Source of the DNA: Cliona cf. orientalis
Taxonomy: Eukaryota; Porifera; Demospongiae; Clionaida; Clionaidae
Direction: 5' to 3'
DNA: 64,000 nt
Assembly (NCBI GenBank): GCA_963930775.1
Contig: OZ005705.1
Span: 5,022,001-5,086,000, forward strand
Part shown: piece by piece, positions 11,386 through 22,800 of the stretch
Numbering within the stretch: position 1 is the first letter of the stretch
How the letters are laid out: each line of letters opens with the position of its first letter
The notes under the pieces: model-generated
The model's input: the letters and a program-made list of their open reading frames with translations, nothing else
Database searches by the model: none
What the model was told of the DNA's origin: nothing
Program-made: the position numbers and the translations under genes

Positions 11386-14272
11386 GAACGTGTGGAGAGG
11401 ATGGGTCAGTTAGGCAAGTGGATGGTGCTCATGCGAATGAGGGACGGTTGGAAGTTTGCATCAATGGACAGTGGGGTACTGTGTGCAATGATGGACTGAT
11501 TGAAGATGATGGATTTGATATTGATGCTGCAAGAGTGGTGTGCCGACAGCTGGGAATTCCTGAAGATGGTGAGATATTACAAAGCATACCATGCATGCAT
11601 GCTGTCATCTTTATTTGGCCACATAAGGTTTCTCATCCCCGCATTTTATTGATAAAATTTGTCAAAAATTGATTTGTGTCCTTTATTCTGCTATAGTGAT
11701 ACTCATAGCATGTTTATTTCATAACAGATAAGCACAATTAAGTGCATTGAAACTGAGAAGCCAGTAGGATGAGGAACTAAAGATTTTCTATGCCTTAGGC
11801 CCTTAACCTTGTATAATTAAGTAATATTATAACTAGCTGAGACTTCATGAAAGGGAGAGTATTATCATTACTCTGTGCATGCATGCACAGCAAGGCATAA
11901 AGTAAATGGTTGTATTTGTCGTCTGCACAAAAATCACTGGATGTGGAGATCTAGGTATCTGAGCGACTCATAAGCATAACGAATCAATCCAAAAAAATGG
12001 CTTAGTATGCTTCGAATCAATGGACATGGTCCCGTCGGTCCACAAGCATCACAATAGTACCTTTTTGTTGGTCACCATAGCCACACCTGTCAACAGTGCC
12101 TTCTCTGCTCATGCGCACAACCACGTGTGCACTGCTGCTGCATGTGATATACAGCTCTTATATTATCCATGCAGGATACAGATGCAGCATGCGGGTATGT
12201 GCTCTAGAACTCTAGTTTTGGTATAGTTGTCTGTACCAAAATTCAGTGTATGTTTAAAAGATAGGATGCTGGGTGGAAACTAAAAACTAGTGTTTTGATT
12301 GCAGCCTTTGCATGAATAATTCAATTATTGATACTCTAATGATCAGCGGCACCATCCTGTACTCATAATATTAAGTTAATTAGAACAGTTATCTGTTGTT
12401 AATTTCATATTTTCATCATGACAGTGAAAATTGTAGTATCAGGGTTAAGTGCATGATGTGAACTCTGAACCATGACAACCAAGATGCCTGCAAAAATTGA
12501 TTATCCCAGCTCAATGGCATGCTAATTAAATTAATGTTCCTCCTAATTACTTTCAGATGTGATAACTAATATTTCCTTTGGAGAAGGAAATTCATCAGAA
12601 CCGGTTCATCTTGATGATGTTCAGTGCACTGGTACTGAATCAACCCTATTGGATTGTACCCATAGTGCTACTGTAGATCAAGGTTGTAGAAGTCATAGTG
12701 AAGACATAGGGATAATTTGTCAACGATCTCAAGGTACAGTGCATGATAATAATATACAACCATGACTATGAATGTGTATCATCCTAACAGATTGCAGAGA
12801 TGGTTCTGTGAGGCTGGTGGATGGAGACAACTACAATGCCACTGCAGGCCGGGTGGAGTACTGTGTTGGTGGACGATGGGGAACAGTGTGCAACTTCGAG
12901 TGGAGTGTAAATGATGCAACTGTTGTGTGTCGACAACTGGGATTACCCTCAATAGGTACTCAAACTACTACTTGCTCATCTAGTGCTTTATTATAATGTG
13001 TTCTCCTCATAGATCCAATGGTCCTCATACAGAATGTTCCACAAGTCAGGAATTATCAGACTCCTATTGTTCTGGATGGTTTAAAATGTCGGGGTTCTGA
13101 AGCAAACCTTGGTCAATGTGAAAATCTACCTATCGTGGAGTATTGTACTCATTCTGACGATGCTGGAGCTGATTGTTCAGTTTTTAAAGGTTGGAAAAAT
13201 TAGACATTAATAGCAAGGCATCTTAAATACACTTCTATCATAGAATGCAATGACACTGACGTGAGGTTGGTTCAACTTCCTGGAGACATGGAGAATGAAG
13301 GACGAGTTGAATACTGCAGTGGAGGTCGATGGGGTCTGGTGTGCTTTGACTTCTGGGACACTAATGATGCTAGGGTGATATGTCGCCAGCTGGGATATGA
13401 TGTGGAAAGTAAATTTTAATTGTAATTCTGTTACAGATATGGGAATACATATATCTTCTGCAGATAGAAGCATTGCGGTCACTGACAGGGATATAGGTCG
13501 CTTCACACAAATAGCTCTAACTAGAGTGGATTGCATTGGCACAGAAGACAACATCAACAAGTGCTCTAAAGCTAGCAGTGGTTTCTGTCGTAATCCTGGT
13601 GCTGGAGTCATTTGTTTCGGTAACCTCCTTAATTAACATACCATGTTTATGCTAATAGAACGCAAGCTAAAAAATAATAATTTTGCGCAATTTTCTGGTA
13701 AAGGTCGTCACGCGCTCCATTAAGATACACTATGAAAAATCCTAGAACGTGAATTTTCTTGCGCTAATTAGATCATGCGTTTTATTAGCATAAACACGGT
13801 AAGCATGAAATTATTATGAACAATCTATGTTTCTAAGATGAACTGCATGGTTCTTTAGTAATGATATTCCCTTTCCAACAATACACAGAATGCACTGATA
13901 GAGAAGTAAGATTGAGAGGTGGAGACCTCTCTGATAGAATTGGTGGAGTTGAAGTGTGTATGGCTGGACGATGGGGCCTTGTCTGTGATGATCACTGGGA
14001 CGACACTGATGCCGCTGTAGTCTGCAGGCAGTTGGGATACACTGGTAAGAAGGGACTGATCCTTAACAAACACATTGTAGGGAAATCCCACTATGCAGGT
14101 GGTGTGGCCATTACCAATTCCATACTTCGTAAAACCGACGATGGATCTGGATTTTTCATTCTTGATGACGTCAACTGCACTGGAAATGAATCTAATGTCT
14201 TTGATTGTTCTCATCCTCTTCGTACTGACTGTAGTGTTTCACTAAGAGAAGAGGCAGGAGTCATTTGTGGAG
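11386..14272 (+). CDS. Mosaic receptor gene 1: four SRCR domains
   Basis: Eight exons code for four group-type SRCR domains, two exons each: 11386-11568/12557-12733, 12791-12955/13013-13189, 13244-13408/13464-13619 and 13889-14044/14099-14272. Every junction is phase 1 and the frames join exactly. Motifs include [24 protein letters not shown] and [15 protein letters not shown] domains are disulphide-bonded extracellular modules that bind ligands or microbes. The intron always falls after the CRQLG strand. The segment 14045-14098 has GT/AG ends and 54 in-frame bases, so it may be an intron or be retained. The third domain could also use a 28-base intron (acceptor at 13436) in the same phase. 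A MITE fills the intron before the fourth domain. Confidence 0.88.
11880..12235 (+). repeat. Dispersed repeat, family C copy (shortened)
   Basis: Shared blocks are 'gagcgactcataagcataacgaatcaatc', 'ttggtcaccatagccacacct' and the terminal 'gtatgtgctctag'. The left end is degraded. It lies in the intron of the first SRCR domain. Confidence 0.6.
13641..13799. mobile_element. MITE, pogo-derived family A
   Basis: The ends CCATGTTTATGCTAATAG and CTATTAGCATAAACACGG style repeats are bounded by TA on both sides (13639-13640, 13800-13801). Interior blocks such as 'ggtaaaggtcgtcacgcgctccat' match the copies at 1-159 and 63693-63861. Its terminal repeats equal those of the transposase-bearing element at 45160-48383. 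It lies in an SRCR intron without disturbing exon phase. Confidence 0.85.
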
Positions 14273-14336
14273 GTACACATGCATGAAATTTTATGCTTCA
14301 TGCACTTGATTCTGCTAATGTGAAATGCTGCATAAG

Positions 14337-14885
14337 GTACTGATGGGAGGTGCACAGAAGATTTTCTAAATGATACAATCTCATTACATGGCAGTAATTT
14401 CACCAATCTCACTGCTGGGAGGTATTAGCTATTGTAATTGTGTTATCTTTTAATTTTTGTGTCACTTTGACTATGCAGCATTGGGATCTGTCATAATTAC
14501 CTCGGACAGTCAAATCTTTGTAACAGTTTCTTAGGATCCACTGATTATGTCTTCACTACTATGGATCAGTTGATGCTTTCAACCGAACTAGATGAAAGGA
14601 TTCTCCCTTTCTTAGAAGGAGTTAATGGAGAGTGTAGTGATCTGATATCCAGACTTCTGTGTCACTACTTCTTTGCCCCTTGTGGAGCAAATGGCCAACT
14701 CCACCTCCCTCTGGCAGTGTGTCAAGAAGAGTGCCACTATGTTCAATCTACATGTGAAATTCAGTGGAGAATAGTAAATAGCCTGTTGAGTATTGGAGGA
14801 CTGAGCAGCATCAATTGTAGTGCTACGGGTGCTATCTTACAAAGACTTGATTTATGCTGCATTGATGCAGGAATTAAGATAGAAA
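14337..14885 (+). CDS. Mosaic receptor gene 1: Frizzled-type cysteine-rich domain
   Basis: Exons 14337-14421 and 14479-14885 join in phase. The protein reads CTEDFLNDTISLHG, then YLGQSNLCNSFLG, then CSDLISRLLCHYFFAPCG, LAVCQEECHYVQSTC and LDLCC. The spacing of cysteines around a YLG start is that of a Frizzled/Fz cysteine-rich domain, an extracellular fold that binds Wnt-type lipids or proteins. The domain is complete, from the first CTED cysteine to the CC pair. The exon appears to end at a GC donor (A followed by GCAAGT), the only site whose phase fits the FN3 exon at 15014. No seven-transmembrane part is present, so this is not a Frizzled receptor itself. Confidence 0.82.
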
Positions 14886-15013
14886 GCAAGTGGAAAATCT
14901 CTCTCTTCTAATTTCAATTTCTCTCTTCCTTCCTCTTTCAATCTCACTCTCCCTATCTCAGTCTCAATCTCTCTCTTTTAAGCTTGCTCACTGTCTGTGA
15001 ATCTCAATAATAG

Positions 15014-16385
15014 GACCGCCTCCAGTTCAAACATTTTGTTCCATTGTTGTGTGGAGTAACCCACAGCTTCCATGTGATGACATTGCGGGTTATGAAGTAC
15101 GGCTCTACAATCCTGACTCTGGAAAAGAAGTGAGCCGTTCAGTTGACAGTTATTCAACATATTATACCATCAAGGACAAGGATAAGCTTCAAGTTGAATT
15201 AGAAAATGCCTACGTACAGGTAAGAATGTCCATCTCTGTACTCTCTGTGCAGTAGGCCTGAGCCAAATATTCGTGAATAATTTTTTGAATAATAGGCAGC
15301 TTCTTGAAGAAGTTGAATAATGTGCTTATCAACTGCTCAAGGAAGCAGTGCACATACACAATGTCACTGAGAAAACTTTGTGTCATGTGACATGAGCTTA
15401 TGATCAAATGGAGGAAGCACTTGAGCAAACAGCTCAGATAACTAGTCGTTGATCATTTTTGGGAGTGCTAAATGTTCCTTTAGCCTCAGAATTTACAATA
15501 AAGAGAAAATTTTTATGTAATCCAGCACTTGTTGGCCAAAATGTATATTATGTACATTCTGATCATAATTATTCATGTTTCACTTGCATTTCGTCAGCTT
15601 TTTTTAAGAATAATAGGTAATTTTCTCTTGAATAATGGGGTAGATAAGTGAAGAATAATTATTTGAATAATGGGCAAATTTAAAGGAATATTTGGCCCAG
15701 GCCTACTGTGCAGATATAATTATGAATATGCATGCAATGCAATAAAACAACAGGTTCGAGTGCTGCATAAATTGCTTGGAGCAAGGAAGTGGAGTGATGG
15801 TATTACATTAGGTAAATATATTATTATGCTTTGTTTCTTTGAATAATTATATATTTTATCCACCTCTTGCATATAGGATGTGAAGCTCCGAAGCCCAAAG
15901 GTATATTATTAGCTATAACATTATCTCTTTTCTTCTATTACGTGTGGAAAGAGTAAAATAATAATATTAATAAGGAGGGTATTGAAGTACTATAGTATTA
16001 CTATAAAGAAGGTATACGTAGCTTGCAAAATAATGGCCATAATATACTTGCAGGTGTACACTTTGTTCATCGAGGTCAGATCTATTTAAACAACAGTGCA
16101 ATATTGCTGCGTCTCATTGGTGAGAATGAGAATGCACTCCTGTGCAAGACTGATCTTGAAGATTGCTGTGGAACTCGGCCCAATCGGTTTGGAGAATTCT
16201 ACTACCCCAATGGGGTACAAGTTCCCATCAAAAGTCGTGGCCATGGATTTTATCGTAACCGTGGTGAGCAGGAGGTTCGTCTTCACCGAAGGGAAGGAGT
16301 GACTACCCCAACAGGCAGGTTCCGCTGTCAGGTACCCGATGCTAGAGAGGATCCACAATCTATCTACATTGAACTGTTGCCATGA
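15014..16385 (+). CDS. Mosaic receptor gene 1: FN3, microexon and C-terminal Ig-like domain
   Basis: Exons are 15014-15219, 15754-15811, 15877-15900 and 16054-16385, all phase-consistent. The first two make an FN3 domain (IVVWSNPQLPCDDIAGYEV ... VRVLHKLLGARKWSDGI). The 24-base third exon codes for a CEAPKPK linker. The last codes for an Ig-like domain with TDLEDCCG, EFYYPNG, FYRNRG and TGRFRCQVPDA, a layout seen in sponge receptor proteins. A TGA at 16383 ends the frame with no transmembrane segment, so the product would be secreted or tethered by other means. ATTAAA at 16402-16407 is a possible poly(A) signal. Confidence 0.8.
15253..15705. mobile_element. hAT-type MITE in the FN3 intron
   Basis: The ends TAGGCCTGAGCCAAATATTC and the complement of GAATATTTGGCCCAGGCCTA form the inverted repeats. 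The direct repeat CTGTGCAG (15245-15252 and 15706-15713) is an exact 8-bp target duplication. The interior is AT-rich with repeated 'gaataatt' blocks. The insertion enlarges the FN3 intron from about 80 to 534 bases. Confidence 0.88.
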
Positions 16386-16767
16386 TTAATATTGGGTGTA
16401 AATTAAACGCTTAGTACTATAATTATTATTATTATTATAGCTGCTGAACTGCTTCCCAAAATAATTATAGGATTCACTTTGCTGCTGATTTTCTAGGATT
16501 TGTGTGATTACCTATTGCACTGAACTGAAGTATTGAAGGCCATGGTCCAGTATGGTGGCTTATGCATGCAGGCCATGCATGCACTAATTATTAAGCACAT
16601 GACCTGCGTAAAGCTAGCTTCCTTCAACAATAATTAATTGCATGCCAAGCAGCTAGTAAGGCTTCTGGAGAGACCTTTGGGCACACACATGAATTGACTT
16701 TATAATCCACCCACATGATATCATTGACACATTCCTTATAAGTGCGTAAATGAAACCATCCTGAAGC

Positions 16768-16777
16768 TATATAAATA
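16768..16777 (+). promoter_or_regulatory. TATA box of gene 2
   Basis: TATATAAATA lies 86 bases before the ATG at 16863. A start site about 30 bases downstream would give a 5' leader of roughly 65 bases. The assignment rests on sequence and position only. Confidence 0.55.
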
Positions 16778-16862
16778 CCAGATAAAAGGAAGTTGTGTGC
16801 CAATTACATGAAATTTACAGCACAAGTACTTAGTTTCTGTGCTTAGAACAAAAAATATACTG

Positions 16863-19800
16863 ATGGCTCTCTCCACGACTCCCTCGCTGGCTGTGGTAAC
16901 ACTTGTTGTGACTATCTTCTGTTCTACCAAAGGTAAGACTTAGTAGCTATATGCATTAGCTATAAATCTGCCATTAAAGATCAAGCACATGGTTTATAAT
17001 ATCTGGAGAGCCCTCCATGACAATAATTCGGGGCGAGCCCCGAATACACGAGAGACAGGAAGCGGTGTTATATGTATGTAATATTATATTATAATAATAT
17101 AGAGTGTATAGATGTTGCAGTTATGAGTCACTTAAACAGTGATAAATCATATATAGGTAATTAGGGGGTTATTATTGTGGTTGCATTTTTTAAGGACTTC
17201 CCAAGGTGTCTATTGCATGGGTTGCGAACGATGTTGCATATAGAAAAAATCATGATTTTTTAAAAATTATTTTGTCAGCCATATTACTGAATGTATTATG
17301 GGTTGCCTGCTGGTATTATGAGCCACGGTCACCACCTTAACTGGCATGTAAATCAGCAGTCAAATGATCATGGTGCAGCTATGTCTGGCATGGCAGCCAT
17401 CTAGATGTGAGGCATGGTGTGAACACAAACTAATGGCACTTGGATGGGCTAAGAATGATACATTTTGCTTAGGTAGGACAGCAAAAATGGAAATTTCTTC
17501 TTTTTATTATTAATTCAACACCGTGAAGCATGTGTAAGTTACCATGATTCACATGAAAATACATCAGGTAGCAGAGACAATTTCAAGATCAGATGATAGA
17601 TCTTGTAAGGTACAGTTTAGTGACCCAACAATTGGACACTTCCACATTTGTTAGTATGGATGACCCATATTAAATACATGCTGACTCATAATAGAAGCAT
17701 CCACTCTATAACTAGAGCTCTATAGAGCACATACCCCGCGCGCTGCAGTGTCGATGTCGAACTCTCTAGCTATGCATGCCTGCACCTAGTACCTGTAGGC
17801 TGTTGCCGACCTTTACCTACATAATATTGTGCCAGGTTGTGCGCATGAGCAGAAAGCACATGGTGGGTAGTGTTAATAGGCGTGGCCAACAAAACGCAGT
17901 ATTTGCGACGCTCATGGACCTTGCCAAATGATTCGAAGCACAATGAAGCCAGTTTTTCGACGATATCGACGGATAAGTTGTATTTACAATTCGCTCAGAT
18001 GCCTAGATCTCCAGATCTGGCGATTTTTGTGCTAACGACAGACGACAGACAAAACCGATCACATTACCCCTTGCGCATGCGCGCGGGGTAATTATAATAC
18101 GTGTTTGTGGGGTGATCATTTCAGTGAGGAGAGAGTTAAATTTTGAACGCGTAAGGTAATGGTCGTCATGCGCATGCGCATATATACGTCCGCACTGCAC
18201 CATCGATCTGAGAGACAACTCGAGTGTACTACACAGCTTGTCTGCTGCCAACCATACAGTGGCAGCTACTGTGCCAAGCTATAGTATTAAAGCCTTGTAT
18301 ATAAGTGGGAAGGGGTGCTCAGAATCGTTTGGGGGGGTTGCAACCCCCCTAGATCCGCCCCTGATGAAGATGTCTGCATGGGGGCTTATCCCCTCAGGGC
18401 CTGGCTATAGGTACGTACTTGGACTCATGGTCATGGCATGAACACTACTAAATATAGTATAGGTGATCAACATTATTGGACTATAGCTAATATACTAGCA
18501 ATCTGTGATATTTTCAGAGTCGTGGTAGCTTCTCAGGCCTACCCCATGTGCGCATGCATGCCTGTGTGCTTTCAAAGACATCTTGTGACTTGTGCGAAGG
18601 CTCGCCCCGCACAGATGATTTCATCACCACTAGTAATTATTATTTGCATGTGCTACCATTTCGTATGTAGCGTAGCTGATAAGCTAAGAATCCTTAGAGC
18701 ATAATTATTATGCTGCTAATGCATGAGTAACTAGCTAACTATGGCTATAATTTATTGGTGGCTACAGTATGTTTCTCAGCTGACTGCACACCTGCCAACT
18801 ATGTGGCGTTCAGAGATCGCATCGCAGAGGGAGTAGATGGACCAGCTCAAGTACCTCACCCTGGACGATTCCTAGCCAATGCTTACATCTTTGGTTGTCA
18901 TGGTAACATCACTCAATGGGAAGCATACACCTTCGATAGTGGCTCTCACCCAATCGAGTTCCACGTGTGGAGAGCTAATGAGATGATAGCTGATGTCTTC
19001 CATTTGGTTGGCATTAATACCTTCCAAGGTGCACAGCCTGATACTAACCATCTAATCTCGTTCTCTGTTCCACCTGAAGAGCAGATTACTGTTTCTCCAG
19101 GAGATTTTGTGGGCATCAGAACTGTGATGTCTGAGCAGGCAGGATCTGATGAAGGATTTAGGATTCAATTCGACGATGGAGGAATGTACCGACAGTATTT
19201 CCGAGGTATTCCACCTGACGAAACAATTTCTACTCCTTCTACTCTCGAACTACGACCTTTCATTAGTGGTGCATTCCTCACAATTGGTTCCAGCCGCAGT
19301 CCTATTATCAGAGCAATTGTTAAAGGTGAATTTATTAATTTTGTTAAGAAGCAGCTAGCTATAATATTATGTAAAAAAATTTTTATTCAGCACAGGGGTA
19401 GGTATTAGGTTATAGCTAGCTAAGATAACTGAATTGGCTGCAGTAAGGGAAGAGACACTACTGGAAGCCAATTCTATGAAAAGTGTAATGAAAATAATAT
19501 GAGAAAATCATATGTGCTGATCTCTTAGAGCTGGAATAGTCTTGGAAATTGGGGCCAGAGCTAGCTACGTACAAGCCAAAGAATATTTAATAGAGTATAT
19601 TATAGCCACACGCCTATAAGCTATTCTGATCCCCTACGTATACATGCATATCATGGGCATCATTGAGGTATTACTGACAAAACACATTAGACACTGCACC
19701 TTTGTTATATATAATAATTAAGCCCTTGATATACTAAAATTAGCTGGTTGCCAACCATGACCCACGACACTAAAATTTAATGTGCTGGAGTTCTGATAGT

Positions 19801-22800
19801 GGCTATTAATTTAAGGTTTGGGAGCACACGTTGGTTCTCTAACTACCGTATTCACTCGATCAGACGCCTCTCTCGATTAGTTGCCACACCTCCAGAAGTA
19901 CTGAATGAAAATTAATAGCTGCCGCTCTTGAATAGTAGCTGTACCACGCCTATACTATTCGAGAAACACATTAGCAATGCATGTGAACATGCCTCGCAAC
20001 TCGTTCTTGATATAATTATAGCTGATACATGAAAAGTAACTAAATACTTAGCAGTCTTCTAGAACAAGCTTTAACCTTCTCCAGCATGTAGCTATACGTA
20101 GGGGATCAGAGTAGCTTATAGGCGTGTGGCTATAGACGGGTTGCCTTTGGGGGCGTGGTCATACGTAAAACGTAAATCACATGATCGCCACACCCCCAGC
20201 GTACCTAACGCCCACGCATGTAGGGCAAAAAGTTGCGCGCTGAAAATGCGGAAACCGAGTGCACTAGTGATGTCAGCTGCTGCGTACGTGGGTTCCCTGG
20301 ACTTTAAGGCTAGAAAACGCTCCTTTGAGAACTATATACTGAATGAGTCTGAGTTGCTACCTGATCCCTACTATTTAGCAAATGAACAGTGGATTGATGA
20401 TGTTCGAAGGTGGCCCAGCGTCGAGTTTGCCATCCTTACACTATTAAACAAGGAATGTACTTTTGAAGGCAAAGGTCAACCCAAGCCAAGAGTGCAACTG
20501 ATGCACACATATGAAGCTTGGACAGTGGTCCATAGAAGACAGGCCACTGTACATGTATGGCTGGGTGAGTGATTTTTTATATTTGATTATTCTCTTTCTA
20601 CCCTTACTTTGGTATCCATTTGGAAAGTTTAGGAGATGAGACGTATGTTGCACAGACTTGTGGCAGTTTATTTAAATTAAAGTAGAGACACTCATGTGGC
20701 ATGCATTGTACATCAGAGCCTTGTACATGGAATAATACATTCTCGGTGAAAGTAAGTGACTCATGATAGTGTGTATAATTATGCATTTCTTGACTTATAA
20801 TATATAATTTATGGTTGTTGTACCCACTGGCTGGTGTGTATGTACATGATTGTACACACGAATGTATGACACATATATACTTATTATATGCTATTACCAT
20901 AGGTTGATCCAGCACTAATTGTGGATAATGAATTCGAGCCAGCTCGTGAAAGGGGCGCTCTCTCCATAAAACTCCACCTCCACCGCCTCGATCCTCCTGT
21001 TTAACCTAGCCTACCTGTGAGTTTCCTCCACCTTTAAGAGAACTCCTGGACCATTCAAGCAAGTATGAAAGTATGGATGACACTAGTACACTATAGAGCT
21101 AAGAGGTGTTTTGAGGCATCTCTATCAGTGATGACATATAAACTTAAGCCGGAGGATCCTAGAAGACACGTGTACAGAATCTGATGATGAATGTGTCCAC
21201 TGTGTATGGGTTATATGATTGGATGCAACAATCCATGCAAATAAAAATGATTCCATTATCAGTGCATCATAATGTCATTGATATCTTAATCGTGACAATT
21301 GTTTACTTTGTGTTGTGTCATCAGAATGTTAATTATTAGTACAATAATGAATTTATGTAACAAGAGGTGGTTCAAGATTTGACAAAGTAATACATGAAAA
21401 TTACAAGTATCTTATCAATGATACACATTTCTGTTTTTATGTGGTCTCTTATTCAGGCTATTAAATGGGTTAGCCTGGGACACCAGCCCCTTAAATGGGT
21501 AGTGTACTGCCACAGCTCAGTTTGATCGAACCCAGTCGTTGGTATCGAGCAAATTTCAACTCTCTTTCTCCTTAGTCTTGCTGAATACAAAGATGTTTGG
21601 CACGAAATCTGGGTCGTTTCTAAAGCAAGACGGTCGACCAGAGATGAAGTGACACCCACAGCTTCATAATGTTCATTTGGTTACATCAAGTTTTTCTCGC
21701 TGGCTTCAGTGATGCAAATGTTGATGGCTTGTATCCACAAAGATCGTCGCTCGGAAAACGGTAGAGTTTCACCTCTTTTTTCTTACTGTAGCGACTTGCG
21801 CAACCAAAGGCACAACTGTTTGAAGGCATCTCTCAAGTTTTTCGGACTTTCATTTTGCCCTACAAAATGGCGGCTACCGTTAGTCACGTGATCCAGTCTA
21901 CCGCCGAAATTGGCCACGCCCCCATAGGCAACCCGTCTATAATATACTCTATTAAATATTCTTTGGCTTGTACGTAGCTAGCTATCTTAAATTGCTTATC
22001 AGAAGGCTGGTGCAATCCTTTGATTAACCAGTGAGCTGCGTCAGAAGAGGTACCAGGAGTATGGCTGTGCCAGGGAGACAGAATTTAGATATCATGTACC
22101 TGATCAGCAACTTAGTGAAAAGCAGGCATGCCAAACTTACTTTCAGAAGTCATTATTAGGTTGTCATGAGCACCATCCTTTTGGCCCTTTCGTTTGAGAT
22201 CAGCTATACAAACGTGCATGCTTGAACTTGATTTTTTGAATTTTACATGTATGTCATGTGACCATAGTAATATCAGATATTTTTCTGATAGTCTGGGTTT
22301 AATGCATAAGCTTAAAATCTGACATCATTCATATACATCTGAAAAATCATGAATTTATTCAGATACTTTAAATAGCCTTGGAATTTTATACAAAAAAATT
22401 AACACACCTTTCAAACACCATCTATATACTATTTGTAGACGTTGGAAAACTATCACACATTTATTTTGATGTTTTACAAATACTTTAGAATTGTATATGA
22501 AACTTTCCAATATATTAACAACACATCAAAAATTACTATACTTTTTATAGATTACTTAGAAAATATTTTACTAGATTTCCAATATTAAATTTTTATCACA
22601 TGTACTCCAAGTGATAATATGATATTCCAACACTATGAAATAATTTCCCACAGTTACACACCAAAAAATTGGGCTCTGGCCCAAATTTCCAAGACTATTC
22701 CAGCTCTAAGAGCTCAGCACATAGACTAGTATTATGATTTTCTCATATTTTCATTACACTTTTCATAGAATTGAACTGGCTTCCAGTAGTGAGAGCAGTG

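Larger units (their letters stand above)
19456..22791. mobile_element. Outer element of a nested inverted-repeat stack
   Basis: A left arm of about 150 bases (19456-19605) pairs with two right blocks, 21937-21984 and 22673-22791. The two right blocks are separated by 688 bases that look like a later insertion into the right arm. Within the element lie two further inverted-repeat units (19606-20129 and 20131-21936). The whole stack occupies the second intron of gene 2. No target duplication could be defined for the outer ends. Confidence 0.6.

Noticed and set aside
13207-13611. Minus-strand frame of 134 codons over the third SRCR domain
   Set aside because: It overlaps well-supported plus-strand SRCR exons with matching splice phases and shows no domain of its own.
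16863-16932. Signal-peptide exon as part of mosaic gene 1
   Set aside because: Gene 1 ends in a stop at 16383-16385, and a TATA box precedes this ATG, so a separate gene is simpler.
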